NCBI RefSeq assembly: GCF_000980885.2
Contig: NZ_LBDA02000056.1
Span: 1 to 64,000 of the forward strand
DNA from: Streptomyces malaysiense
Lineage (GTDB): Bacteria; Actinomycetota; Actinomycetes; Streptomycetales; Streptomycetaceae
DNA length: 64,000 nt
Direction of reading: 5' to 3'
Shown here in pieces: positions 9,171 through 17,549 of the stretch (positions within the stretch are counted from its first letter, which is position 1; every line of letters starts with the position of its first letter). The notes beneath the pieces were generated by a model. The model saw nothing but the letters and a program-made list of their open reading frames with translations, had not been told where the DNA came from and searched no databases. A program made the translations under genes and the position numbers.

Positions 9171-9659
9171 ATGACCTTCCCCGCGCTGCCCGAGCGTGCG
9201 GGTGACCGGCCCGAGACCGGGCCCGAGGTCCCGCACCTGCAGCTCACCCAGCCCAGCCCGCCGCAGATCAAGGAGGCACTACGGCGGTGGATGGCCACCG
9301 CGCTCCCCGGCACCGTCTCAGGCCGCAGCGAGATCTCCGTCCCCAGCACCTGGGCGGTGTTCCTCGGCGATGCCGCCCCCGCCCGCGGTACCCGGCTGTT
9401 CCTGCCGCGCGGGAACGCGGAATTCGTACACCTGCACGCCGACGGCAGCCTGCACCTGGCCCTGGACCCGGCCGACCACGCCGCGTTCCTGGCCTCCGGA
9501 TGGGGCGAGAAGCACCCGCTCTACAACCGTGGCGCCAATGTCGTCATGTTCTACGCCCCGCGTGACGAGGCCGAACTGGAGGTGGCCAAGAAGGTCATCG
9601 CCGCCTCCTACCGGTACGCCACCGGCCACGAGCCGACCGCCGGGCCCACCGCGGCCTGA
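9171..9659 (+). CDS. Luciferase-domain (DUF5519-like) protein
   Basis: 162 residues beginning MTFPALPERAGDRPETG, with RBS GAGG seven bases before the ATG. The central part (PSTWAVFLGDAAPARGTR, EFVHLHADGSLHLALDP, GWGEKHPL) matches the small conserved domain annotated as luciferase domain or DUF5519 in actinobacteria and fungi. The name reflects distant similarity to dinoflagellate luciferase, and no catalytic activity is established. No signal peptide or membrane segment is visible. It is first in a three-gene plus-strand cluster divergent from HxlR. Confidence 0.72.
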   Translation: MTFPALPERAGDRPETGPEVPHLQLTQPSPPQIKEALRRWMATALPGTVSGRSEISVPSTWAVFLGDAAPARGTRLFLPRGNAEFVHLHADGSLHLALDPADHAAFLASGWGEKHPLYNRGANVVMFYAPRDEAELEVAKKVIAASYRYATGHEPTAGPTAA

Positions 9660-9862
9660 CCGCTCTCCCCGCCCCGCGCCGGGACGCCGGCGCGGGTGAC
9701 CGGCACGGCCGACGTCCCCCTGCCGAGGGCTGCGCCGAAGCAGCCGCCAGGCCCCCGTACGGCATCGACGCGGTCACCTCACCCACACCGCACCAGCCCG
9801 GCCCGCGGCTCTGCCCTGCCCTGCCCGTTTCCCGTTCTCCACCGACCAACAAGGGCTCCTCC

Positions 9863-10501
9863 ATGTCCTACCTGCTCCACATCGACTCCTCCTCGCTCGG
9901 CGCCGATTCGGTGTCGTCCCAGGTCGCCCGCTCCTTCCGGGACACCTGGGACGCGCCGGCCGTCCACCGTGACCTGGCCGCCTCGCCCGTACCCCACCTG
10001 GGCGCGGCGGGCATAGCCGCCTGGGGCACCGACCCCGCCCGGCACACTCCGGAACAAGCCGCGGCCGCCGCTGTCCAGGACGAACTCGTCGAGGAGTTCC
10101 TCGGCGCGAGCGCCTACCTGTTCACCGTGCCGATGTACAACCTCACGATGCCTTCGGTGTTCAAGGCATGGCTTGACCAGGTCATCGTCAAGGGCCGCAC
10201 CTTCGGCCTCCCCGACGGTCCCGCGGCGTCCGGCCGTCCGGCCCTGGTGGTCTCGGCACGCGGCGGCGGTTACGGCCCCGGCACCCCCAATCACGGCAAG
10301 GACTTCGTCGTGCCCGCACTGGAGACGATCCTGCACGACATGCTCGGCCTCGAAGTCACTTCGCTCATGCCCGAGTTGACCATGGCGCCCGTCGTCCCGG
10401 CGCTGACCCACCTGATCCCGCTCCACAAGGCGTCCCTGACCGACGCGCACCAACAGGCCCGCCGGCAGGCCGAGAAGTTCCGCGACCGGATCGCCGCCTG
10501 A
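9863..10501 (+). CDS. azoR: FMN-dependent NADH-azoreductase
   Basis: 212 residues of flavodoxin-like fold: MSYLLHIDSSSLGADSVSSQVARSF at the N-terminus (phosphate-binding Ser residues after the first strand), PMYNLTMPSVFKAWLDQV near 94-111 and the GGGYGPGTPNHGKDF loop near 137. AzoR/AcpD enzymes reduce azo dyes and, physiologically, quinones by two electrons using NADH. RBS AAGGG sits just ahead of the ATG. The divergent HxlR gene suggests induction by quinones or azo compounds; this is inference. Confidence 0.93.
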   Translation: MSYLLHIDSSSLGADSVSSQVARSFRDTWDAPAVHRDLAASPVPHLGAAGIAAWGTDPARHTPEQAAAAAVQDELVEEFLGASAYLFTVPMYNLTMPSVFKAWLDQVIVKGRTFGLPDGPAASGRPALVVSARGGGYGPGTPNHGKDFVVPALETILHDMLGLEVTSLMPELTMAPVVPALTHLIPLHKASLTDAHQQARRQAEKFRDRIAA

Positions 10502-10563
10502 GCCGTTCCGGGACCCGGCACCACGCCCTTTCACACACCACTCACCCCCGAGGGAGAAACCCC

Positions 10564-10977
10564 ATGCCCGAGATCACCACTGGAAAGGTGCTGCTGACCC
10601 TCACCTCACTGGTCACCATGACCGGCGCCTACATCGCGGACTGGAACAAGACCCACATCTACAACCCCGACTGGCCGCCGCACGCCAAGTTCCACAACGC
10701 CCAGACCATGAGCATGGGCGCCGCACTCGGCCTGATCGGCCTGTACCTGCTGTGGGTGCACCGGGGCGCCTGGACGCGCTCCCTGGTCCAGGTCGTCGTC
10801 GTTGCCGAGTCGCTGTACTGGATCACTCAGCTGTCGGCGATCCTCTACCCCGGCACCGCCCTCGTCGACGGCGACTGGGTTCCGCCCATCCAGCCGGCCC
10901 TCGCCACAACCATGCTGGCCCTCAACGCACTCGCGTACTTCCTCGAGTACCGGCGTCTGCAGCACCACATCGTTTAG
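10564..10977 (+). CDS. Small four-helix membrane protein (DUF6640-like)
   Basis: 137 residues with four predicted membrane segments: residues about 8-25, 47-65, 71-92 and 111-128. The loop YNPDWPPHAKFHNAQTM between helices 1 and 2 is the recognisable conserved part (an aromatic, His-containing loop). It has a strong RBS (GAGGGAG) and lies 62 bp after azoR, so probably in the same transcript. I recognise the family shape but know of no function. Confidence 0.75.
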   Translation: MPEITTGKVLLTLTSLVTMTGAYIADWNKTHIYNPDWPPHAKFHNAQTMSMGAALGLIGLYLLWVHRGAWTRSLVQVVVVAESLYWITQLSAILYPGTALVDGDWVPPIQPALATTMLALNALAYFLEYRRLQHHIV

Positions 10978-10980
10978 GAC

Positions 10981-11154
10981 TTGTCCGGGCAGTCGGGTCC
11001 GAAGCCGGATCACGAGGGCTGCCGCAGTGGCGGTGCCGGGGCAGACATAGCCGCGCGTGTCATGGCGAGTCGCCACGGCCCGGGACTGCTTCGATCTGTT
11101 GACCGCCCGCTCAACGGCATTGCGTTTGCTGTACCGCTCGCTGTACGCCTTGTC
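10981..11154 (-). pseudogene. Remnant of an IS5-type transposase C-terminus
   Basis: The minus strand encodes DKAYSERYSKRNAVERAVNR followed by SKQSRAVATRHDTR. This matches the end of IS5-family DDE transposases (ERYxxRNxVERxxNRxKQWRGxATRYDKT), including the catalytic Glu of the DDE triad in VER. Only about 58 residues survive; upstream the frame runs straight into an 8-bp tandem repeat, and no inverted repeats or target duplication are apparent. The tail after ATRHDT has lost family similarity. This is a dead fragment. Confidence 0.7.
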
Positions 11155-11160
11155 CGCTGC

Positions 11161-11200
11161 CAGGCTGCCAGGCTGCCAGGCTGCCAGGCTGCCAGGCTGT
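11161..11200. repeat. 8-bp tandem repeat, five copies
   Basis: Five head-to-tail copies of CAGGCTGC, the last ending in T, abut the broken end of the transposase remnant. The pattern looks like slippage-type expansion in non-coding DNA. Confidence 0.95.
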
Positions 11201-11379
11201 CGGGCATCGCGTGGGGCCTGCCCGGCCCGATCCGTGCGCAGGCCCGCCCGGACGGTCAGCGCGAACTGCGGCGCGCGGTTCGGTCTCTGGTGCGGCACGC
11301 GCACACCACGCACCGGACACGGCGGGAACCGGGGCGGTTCCGACGTCAGGCCGGAACGCTGCCCGGCTCCCGCCGCGGA

Positions 11380-12801
11380 TCAGTGTCCGAAGTCGAACCA
11401 GTTGACGTTCACGAAGTCGGCCGGCTGCCCGCTGGTGAACGTGAGGTACACGTCGTGCGTGCCGGTGACGGACCCGATGTTGGCCGGAACCGTCCGCCAG
11501 GACTGCCAGCCCCCGGTGTCACCCACCGCGAAACTGCCGATCGGCGCGTTGCCACGGCTGTCCAGCCGCACCTCCACCAGGCCGCTGACCCCGCCGCCCG
11601 CGCCACTCGCCACCCGTCCGTAGAACTGGGTGGCCGGCGTCGAGCCGAAGTCCACACCCTTGTACAGCGCCCAGTCGCCATTGGCGAGGTAGCCCAGGTC
11701 CTGGCCGCCGCCGGTGTCCGTGGTGGTCTCGGTGCCGACACCGGACTGGCCGTCGTACGACTCCGCCTGGATCTGGCTGTACGCGTCCCGGCCGCCGGGC
11801 GGCGGGGGAGTGGTGTCGCCCCCTCCGCCGCCCGAGGACTGGAGCACCTGGACGTAGTCGACGACCATGGGGTGACCGGGCTCGGTGGCGCTGGTCGGGC
11901 CGCCGCCGAAGGCCCCCGGGAAGCCGCCGCCCATCGCCACGTTCAGGATGACGAAGAAGCCGTGGTCGGTGGCGTCGGCCCAGGTGGTCGCGTCCATCTG
12001 ACCGGCTGTGACGGTCTGGTAGTTGACGCCGTCGACGTAGAAGCGGATCGCCTCGGGGCTCACCGAGCGGTCCCACTCCATGGTGTAGGTGTGGAAGCCC
12101 GACTGGCAGGTGGTGTCGGGACAGGCGGTCGAGTTGCCGATACCGCTGGTCTCGTTGCAGGGGCCGCCGGGGCTGGTGCCGCAGTGCATGGTGGCCCAGG
12201 TCTTGTCCAGGCCCTGGACGTTCTCCATGATGTCCAGCTCGCCGACGCCGGGCCAGTTCTGGTAGTTGCCGCGGAAGGGCGCGCCCAGCATCCAGAACGC
12301 CGGCCAGTACCCGGCGGCGGCGTTCCCGGTCACGTTCGGCATCTGGAGGCGTGCCTCGACGCGCAGTTTGCCGCCGGCCGGGGGCTGGAAGTCGGTGCGG
12401 GTGGTCTCGATCCGGCCGGAGGTCCAGTTGCCGGACGCGTCGCGGCGCGGGGTGATGAGCAGGTCGCCCTTGCCGTCGAGGGAGACGTTGCTGGTGCTCG
12501 ACGTCATCGACTCGACCTCGCCGGTGCCCCAGTTGCCGGCCCCGCCGGGATAGGAAGTCCCGGTGTCGAACTGCCAGTTCGAGGTGTTGACGCTGCTGCC
12601 GGCGGCGCCGTCGAAGTCGTCCAGGAACACCTGTGACCAGCCGGAGGGCGGTGCCGGGGCGGAGGCGTCCGCGGGCCCGGTGGCCGCGGTGGCGACGGCC
12701 GCGGCGAGGCCGAACGTCGCGACGGCCGCGACGAGGGCGCGGCGCACGGAACGGGAGCGGGAGCGGGAACGAGGTCTGGGGGTGCCGGAGGAATCACTCA
12801 C
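11380..12801 (-). CDS. Secreted GH16 beta-glucanase with C-terminal CBM6
   Basis: 473 residues from a GTG at 12801; an upstream in-frame start at 12990 would make an implausible Pro/Arg-rich leader spanning the promoter. A signal peptide (RSVRRALVAAVATFGLAAAV through ADASA) is followed by the GH16 domain, with catalytic motif GELDIMEN at 187-194 (nucleophile E188, acid/base E193). A Gly-rich linker then leads to a carbohydrate-binding module of CBM6 type (IQAESYDGQSGVGTE to the end). The likely substrate is beta-1,3- or mixed-linkage glucan outside the cell. A palindromic LacI-type operator lies upstream. Confidence 0.92.
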   Translation of the reverse strand: MSDSSGTPRPRSRSRSRSVRRALVAAVATFGLAAAVATAATGPADASAPAPPSGWSQVFLDDFDGAAGSSVNTSNWQFDTGTSYPGGAGNWGTGEVESMTSSTSNVSLDGKGDLLITPRRDASGNWTSGRIETTRTDFQPPAGGKLRVEARLQMPNVTGNAAAGYWPAFWMLGAPFRGNYQNWPGVGELDIMENVQGLDKTWATMHCGTSPGGPCNETSGIGNSTACPDTTCQSGFHTYTMEWDRSVSPEAIRFYVDGVNYQTVTAGQMDATTWADATDHGFFVILNVAMGGGFPGAFGGGPTSATEPGHPMVVDYVQVLQSSGGGGGDTTPPPPGGRDAYSQIQAESYDGQSGVGTETTTDTGGGQDLGYLANGDWALYKGVDFGSTPATQFYGRVASGAGGGVSGLVEVRLDSRGNAPIGSFAVGDTGGWQSWRTVPANIGSVTGTHDVYLTFTSGQPADFVNVNWFDFGH

Positions 12802-12846
12802 GGGTGGCCTCTCGGGGGAAGGGGGAGCGGGGGAGCGGGGGGCGTT

Positions 12847-12860
12847 TGAGAGCGCTCTCA
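12847..12860. promoter_or_regulatory. LacI-family-type operator upstream of glucanase
   Basis: TGAGAGCGCTCTCA is a perfect 14-bp palindrome with the central CG step typical of LacI/PurR-family operators. It closely resembles the CebR-type sites (TGGGAGCGCTCCCA) known to control Streptomyces glycosidases. It lies 46 bp upstream of the glucanase GTG, where a repressor would block transcription. The one LacI gene in this window (35591) is far away, so the regulator is unassigned. Confidence 0.7.
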
Positions 12861-12951
12861 CGGTGCCGCCAATGTGCTCCCCGACTCCGGGTCCGTCAAG
12901 ACTTGAAGCAGTGAAAGTACGTGCGGGGCAGCCGAGTTCACCCGCTGAAGC

Positions 12952-12992
12952 GGGTGGGCGGCGGCCGGCTCCCGGCCGGCCGCCGCCCACCC
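12952..12992 (-). terminator. Strong 17-bp hairpin after the 13003-13845 gene
   Basis: GGGTGGGCGGCGGCCGG (12952-12968) pairs perfectly with 12976-12992 across a 7-nt loop, starting 10 bp beyond the minus-strand stop at 13003. No U-run follows, as is common in Streptomyces. A second small hairpin (CACCCGC-TGAA-GCGGGTG, 12940-12957) overlaps its distal arm. Confidence 0.8.
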
Positions 12993-13002
12993 GGCCCCGG
13001 GC

Positions 13003-13845
13003 CTACTCCAGGTGGTACGCGTACACCGTCGTCGCCACCGCGCACACGCCCGGTGCGATCACCTCGGCGCGCAGGGTGCCGGTGCCGGGGTCGTAGTCGA
13101 CGCCCTCCGCCTCGAACGTGCCCTTGCACAGGCTCTGCTGGGGAAGCCCGAAGAGGCTGCTCACCCGGCCGGTGACCGGCCTGCCGTCCAGCGGGTGCGG
13201 CAGGTCCACCTGGAGGAGCGGCCTGCTCTGCGGGAACAGCCGGCCCGAGTCGTCGTCGGAGGCGCACACCAGACGGGTGGCGGTCACGAAGTCGCAGCCC
13301 TGGATGTCGCGGACCTGCTTGTCCAGGCTGATCTGACCGGCCTGGGCCAGCGTCCCGCCGCCCCGCGGGGTCGCGGGGTTGAGCAGCGGCGCGGGGAACA
13401 CCTGGAGCCGGTCCTGGTCCTCCCACTCACCGGAGACCAGCCACTGCCCGTCGGGCGAGACGGCGGCGAAGGAGTTGTTCACCTTCTCGCCCGGATCCAG
13501 CGGGTGCACGTAGTCGTACCGCTTGCCGCCCGGTGTGGTCACCGTGTACATCTTCGAGGTGGCGGTGTCCGCGCCCTGGTAGGCGTCGAAGACGTAGCCG
13601 CGCGCGATGTCCGGGTCGCCCACATGGTTCCAGCCCTTGATCCGCAGACCCAGCGGGATGTCCAGCAGCCCGCGGTGCAGCAGCGAGCCGTCGGCCCGGC
13701 TGGCGAGGCCCTGGCCGCCGCCCAGGGTGTCGGTGTACGACGTCCCGGCCGCCGCCCACCGGGCCGGCTCGGACGCCGACGCGTTCGGGGCGGCACACAC
13801 GAGAGCACCCACCAGTGCGGTGAGCGCGGCGAGTTGACGTTTCAT
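13003..13845 (-). CDS. Secreted protein of unknown function, beta-propeller-like
   Basis: 280 residues from ATG 13845, preceded by AGGAG four bases away; the frame stays open far upstream, but that part is antisense to the GH4 gene. A clear signal peptide is present (MKRQLAALTALVGALVCAA, cleavage near NASASE). The mature protein has repeated blade-like phrases such as AVSPDGQWLVSGEW and CDFVTATRLVCASDDDSG, suggesting a propeller or lactonase-like fold; two Cys pairs could form disulfides. No catalytic signature is recognised. It is divergent from the GH4 gene. Confidence 0.8.
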   Translation of the reverse strand: MKRQLAALTALVGALVCAAPNASASEPARWAAAGTSYTDTLGGGQGLASRADGSLLHRGLLDIPLGLRIKGWNHVGDPDIARGYVFDAYQGADTATSKMYTVTTPGGKRYDYVHPLDPGEKVNNSFAAVSPDGQWLVSGEWEDQDRLQVFPAPLLNPATPRGGGTLAQAGQISLDKQVRDIQGCDFVTATRLVCASDDDSGRLFPQSRPLLQVDLPHPLDGRPVTGRVSSLFGLPQQSLCKGTFEAEGVDYDPGTGTLRAEVIAPGVCAVATTVYAYHLE

Positions 13846-14067
13846 CAGGCTCCTGTCACGGCTGTGGAGTCGGGAGTCGCATGCAACCACGGATCGGTGG
13901 CCGCCGGGTGACCGCCGTGCGTCGGGCGTGCCGGTTCCGGCCGCCGACCGGCGCCTTCCGGGGCGGGAGAGGGGAACCGGTCCGGGCCGGTACGTGCGCC
14001 GGGAGGCGGCGCGCGGGGATGATGTGCCCCGGCAGGGGTCTCGGGACTCGGGAAAGGTGCGTGGGAC

Positions 14068-15405
14068 GTGAGGCTGACGATTCTGGGCGGTGGCGGCTTC
14101 CGCGTGCCGCTCGTGTACGGCGCGCTGCTGGCCGACCGCGCCGAGGGCCGGGTCGGCGAGGTCGTCCTCCACGACCTGGACGCCGGACGGCTGCACGCGG
14201 TCTCCCGGGTCCTGGCCGAGCAGGCCGCCGAGCACCCGGGCGCACCCCGGGTGACCACCACCACGGACCTCGACGAGGCCCTGCGCGGTGCCGACTTCGT
14301 CTTCTCCGCGATCCGGGTCGGCGGTCTCCAGGGCCGGGCGGACGACGAGCGGGTCGCGCTGGCCGAGGGCGTGCTCGGCCAGGAGACGGTCGGCGCGGGC
14401 GGCATCGCCTACGGGCTGCGCACCGTGCCCGTCGCCACCGACATCGCCCGCCGCGTGGCCCGCCTCGCCCCCGACGCCTGGGTGATCAACTTCACCAACC
14501 CGGCCGGCCTGGTCACCGAGGCGATGTCCCGGTATCTCGGCGACCGGGTCATCGGCATCTGCGACTCCCCGGTCGGCCTCGGGCGGCGCGTCGCCCGCGT
14601 CCTCGGCGTCGCCCCCGGGGACGCCTTCGTGGACTACGTCGGCCTCAACCACCTCGGCTGGGTCCGCGGCCTGCGCGTCGCCGGACGCGACGAACTGCCC
14701 CGGCTGCTCGCCGACCCCGCGCTGCTCGGCTCCTTCGAGGAGGGCAGGCTCTTCGGCCCCGACTGGCTGCGCTCGCTCGGCGCGATCCCCAACGAGTACC
14801 TGCACTACTACTACTTCAACCGCGAGACCGTCCGCGCCTACCAGCAGGCCGAGCTGACCCGCGGCGCCTTCCTGCGCGACCAGCAGGCCCGCTTCTACGC
14901 GCGAGCCGGGCACCCGGACGTCTCCGCGCTCGCCGCCTGGGACCGCACCCGTGCCGAGCGAGAGGCGACGTACATGTCGGAGAACCGGGAGACGGCGGGC
15001 GCCGGCGAACGCGAGGAGGAGGACCTCTCCGGCGGGTACGAGAAGGTGGCCCTCGCCCTGATGCGCGCCGTCGCCCGCGACACCCGCACGACCCTCGTCC
15101 TCAACGTCCGCAACCAGGGCACCCTCCCGAGCCTGGACGCCGACGCGGTCATCGAGGTCCCCTGCCTGGTGGACGCCAACGGCGCCCACCCGCTGGCCAC
15201 CGCCCCGCTGCCCGCCCACGCGACGGGCCTGGTCTCCTCGGTCAAGGCGGTGGAACGCGAGGTCCTCGCCGCCGCCGAGTCCGGCTCCCGGGCCACCGCG
15301 CTCAAGGCGTTCGCCCTGCACCCCCTGGTCGACTCGGTGACCGTGGCCCGCCGGCTGACGGACGGCTACCTGGCGGTCCATCCTGGCCTGGCCTACCTCA
15401 AGTAG
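14068..15405 (+). CDS. GH4 family 6-phospho-beta-glucosidase-like enzyme
   Basis: 445 residues from a GTG at 14068. GH4 enzymes use NAD+ and a divalent metal for an oxidation-elimination mechanism on glycosides, typically 6-phospho-glycosides. Seen here: N-terminal dinucleotide loop LGGGGFRVP (6-14), NFTNPAGL (141-148), the metal-site cysteine CDSP (165-168) and GLNHLGW (192-198), the order and spacing of the family. The exact sugar specificity cannot be read from sequence. It is cytoplasmic and precedes the metallophosphoesterase by 83 bp. Confidence 0.9.
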   Translation: MRLTILGGGGFRVPLVYGALLADRAEGRVGEVVLHDLDAGRLHAVSRVLAEQAAEHPGAPRVTTTTDLDEALRGADFVFSAIRVGGLQGRADDERVALAEGVLGQETVGAGGIAYGLRTVPVATDIARRVARLAPDAWVINFTNPAGLVTEAMSRYLGDRVIGICDSPVGLGRRVARVLGVAPGDAFVDYVGLNHLGWVRGLRVAGRDELPRLLADPALLGSFEEGRLFGPDWLRSLGAIPNEYLHYYYFNRETVRAYQQAELTRGAFLRDQQARFYARAGHPDVSALAAWDRTRAEREATYMSENRETAGAGEREEEDLSGGYEKVALALMRAVARDTRTTLVLNVRNQGTLPSLDADAVIEVPCLVDANGAHPLATAPLPAHATGLVSSVKAVEREVLAAAESGSRATALKAFALHPLVDSVTVARRLTDGYLAVHPGLAYLK

Positions 15406-15488
15406 ACCGGCTCAAGAAGCTCTTGAACGCCGCACGCGATTGTGTTCTTGTGGACCGGACGATCCGCTGACGGGAAGGGGGACACGGG

Positions 15489-16397
15489 GTGGAGCCGACG
15501 GCCGGTCCCGGCCAGTTGCTGGCCATCAGCGATCTGCACATCTCCTATCCGGAGAACCGGGCGCTCGTGGAGCGGCTGCACCCGACGGGCGACGAGGACT
15601 GGCTGATCGTCGCGGGCGACATCGCGGAGACGGTGGAGGACATCCGCTGGACCCTCGCCACCCTCGCGGCCCGCTTCCGCAAGGTCCTGTGGGCACCCGG
15701 CAACCACGACCTGTGGACCCATCCGAAGGACCCCGTACAGCTACGCGGCGTCGCCCGCTACGAGCATCTGGTCCAGGTCTGCCGCGAGCTCGGCGTCCTC
15801 ACCCCCGAGGACCCCTACCCGGTGTGGCGGGGCCCCGGTGGCCCGGTCGCCGTCGCCCCGCTGTTCCTCGGCTACGACTACACCTTCCTGCCCGCCGGCT
15901 GCGCCACCAAGGCCGAGGGCCTCGCCTACGCCGAGAGCACCGGCATCGTCTGCAACGACGAGTACCTGCTGCACCCCGACCCGTACCCGAGCCGCGAGGC
16001 GTGGTGCCGCGACCGGGTGGCGCGGACGGAGGAACGGCTCGCGGCGCTGCCCGCGGACCTGCCGACCGTGCTGGCCAACCACTACCCGCTGGACCGGCAC
16101 CCCACCGAGGTGCTGTGGCATCCCGAGTTCGCCATGTGGTGCGGCACCCGGCTGACCGCCGACTGGCACCGCCGGTTCCGCGTCGCCACCATGGTCTACG
16201 GCCATCTGCACATCCCCCGCACCACCTGGCACGACGGAGTCCGCTTCACCGAGGTCTCCGTGGGCTACCCCCGCGAGTGGCGCAAGCGTTCGCGGACGCC
16301 GGGAACGGCGCGCCGCATCCTGCCGATGGAGGAGGTGGAAGCCGGTGATCGAGGAACTGCTCCCGGAGTCGGTCGTGGCCGTGGAGGCACTCCATGA
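15489..16397 (+). CDS. Calcineurin-type metallophosphoesterase
   Basis: 302 residues from a GTG at 15489, with RBS GAAGGGGG. The dinuclear-metal motifs are present in order: SDLHIS (D-x-H) near 15, AGDIAETV (GD) near 44, APGNHDLW (GNHD) near 73, then a NHYPL histidine and a final YGHLHIPR (GHxH) near 240. The substrate is unknown. Its last 53 bp overlap the start of the phosphopantetheinyl transferase in another frame, so the two are very likely translationally coupled. Confidence 0.92.
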   Translation: MEPTAGPGQLLAISDLHISYPENRALVERLHPTGDEDWLIVAGDIAETVEDIRWTLATLAARFRKVLWAPGNHDLWTHPKDPVQLRGVARYEHLVQVCRELGVLTPEDPYPVWRGPGGPVAVAPLFLGYDYTFLPAGCATKAEGLAYAESTGIVCNDEYLLHPDPYPSREAWCRDRVARTEERLAALPADLPTVLANHYPLDRHPTEVLWHPEFAMWCGTRLTADWHRRFRVATMVYGHLHIPRTTWHDGVRFTEVSVGYPREWRKRSRTPGTARRILPMEEVEAGDRGTAPGVGRGRGGTP

Positions 16398-17028
16398 CGA
16401 CCCGCTGTGGGACACCCCGCTCCACCCGGAGGAGGAGGTGCTCGTCGCCCGTGCCGTGGCCAAGCGGCGCCGCGAGTTCGCCGCCGTACGCGGCTGCGCC
16501 CGGCGTGCCATGGAGAAGCTCGGCATCCCGGCGCGGCCCGTGGTCAGCGGCGAGCGGGGCGCCCCGCAGTGGCCGGCGGGCATCGTCGGCAGCATGACCC
16601 ACTGCGACGGCTACTGCGCCGCCGCGCTGGTCCGCGCCACCGATCTCGTCTCGCTGGGCATCGACGCCGAGCCGCACGGCCCGCTGCCCGACGGCGTCGG
16701 CGCCTCCGTCTTCCTGCCCACCGAGACGGCCCGCCTGGAGCGGCTCGCCGAGCGGCGGCCCGCCGTGCACTGGGACCGCATCCTCTTCAGCGCCAAGGAG
16801 TCGGTGTACAAGGCATGGTTCCCGCTCACCCACAAGTGGCTGGACTTCTCCGAGGCCGACATCACCCTGAGCCCGTCCCCCGACGGCGCCCCGCACGGCA
16901 CCCTGCACGCCGAACTGCTGGTCCCCGGCCCCCTCGTCGGCGGCCGCCGCCTCCAGGTGCTCGACGGCCGCTGGGCCGCCCGGGACGCGCTGGTGACCAC
17001 CACGGTCGTCATCCCGCACCCCGGCTGA
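16345..17028 (+). CDS. Sfp-type 4'-phosphopantetheinyl transferase
   Basis: 227 residues. Transfers phosphopantetheine from CoA to acyl- or peptidyl-carrier proteins, activating polyketide and peptide synthases. Motifs: RRREFAAVRGCARRA near 40-55, GIVGSMTHCDGY near 79-90, the Mg-binding VSLGIDAEPHGPL near 102-114 and FSAKESVYKAWFP near 148-160. The start is a GTG inside the phosphoesterase reading frame. In S. coelicolor the syntenic gene, recalled as SCO6673, is one of a few such enzymes. No carrier-protein gene is nearby, so it probably serves distant clusters. Confidence 0.94.
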   Translation: MIEELLPESVVAVEALHDDPLWDTPLHPEEEVLVARAVAKRRREFAAVRGCARRAMEKLGIPARPVVSGERGAPQWPAGIVGSMTHCDGYCAAALVRATDLVSLGIDAEPHGPLPDGVGASVFLPTETARLERLAERRPAVHWDRILFSAKESVYKAWFPLTHKWLDFSEADITLSPSPDGAPHGTLHAELLVPGPLVGGRRLQVLDGRWAARDALVTTTVVIPHPG

Positions 17029-17198
17029 GGGGCACCCGCGCCCGCGCCCGAGAAGCCCCGGCGGCCCCGCCGCGGTAACCGCGTCCCGGCGACGGCGGCC
17101 GCCGTTCTCGTACCCCCGGGTCCGGCCACGGCGGCCGTCGCCGTCCCCGGACCCGCGTCCGGCCACGGCGGTCCCGGGGCCCCCGGCCCGGCGTCCGT

Positions 17199-17429
17199 TC
17201 ACCGGGCCGAGGGGCACCACTCGCCCAGCATCCGGAAGAACCCCTCCTCGTTGCCCGCGAGGCCCGCGCGTGCGAGGGCCGTCTCCGCCTCGGCGAGCAC
17301 GGACGGCGGCACCAGGGCGGGCGGCGCCCCGTCCGGTGGACCGTCGAAGGCGGCGCGCACCGTGTGCAGCAGCCGCAAGTAGGCCTGGACGGCGGTGCGC
17401 TCATGGTCGGTCAGTACAGCGGTCGGCAT
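17199..17429 (-). CDS. Small hypothetical protein
   Basis: 76 residues from ATG 17429, with RBS GGGGAG. Begins MPTAVLTDHERTAVQAYLRLL and is predicted mostly helical and soluble. No family is recognised. Codon use matches the neighbours, and the stop lies 170 bp from the convergent phosphopantetheinyl transferase. It is kept because of its good RBS and GC3 profile. Confidence 0.6.
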   Translation of the reverse strand: MPTAVLTDHERTAVQAYLRLLHTVRAAFDGPPDGAPPALVPPSVLAEAETALARAGLAGNEEGFFRMLGEWCPSAR

Positions 17430-17549
17430 CGGTCTGCTCTCCCCGAGTAGGCGTCACGGTCACGCGCGCTGCGGCGCACTCGTACCAGCTTGCCGCGCAC
17501 CACTGACAATCGGGCGAAACCGCACCTCGGCGCCGCGTCCCGGACGCCG

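Larger units (their letters stand above)
10978..11379. other. 402-bp gap: transposase remnant, tandem repeat, glucanase terminator region
   Basis: Between the small membrane protein and the minus-strand glucanase there is no intact gene. The left half is the IS5-type remnant, then the 8-bp repeat. The right 180 bp have no recognisable coding sequence; a short hairpin (GGAACC-GGGGC-GGTTCC at 11325-11341) lies 39 bp beyond the glucanase stop and may help end its transcript. Confidence 0.7.

Noticed and set aside
13846..15381. Upstream extension (to 792 codons) of the secreted hypothetical gene on the minus strand
   Set aside because: It runs antisense through the GH4 gene. The real start is the ATG at 13845 with AGGAG and a signal peptide.
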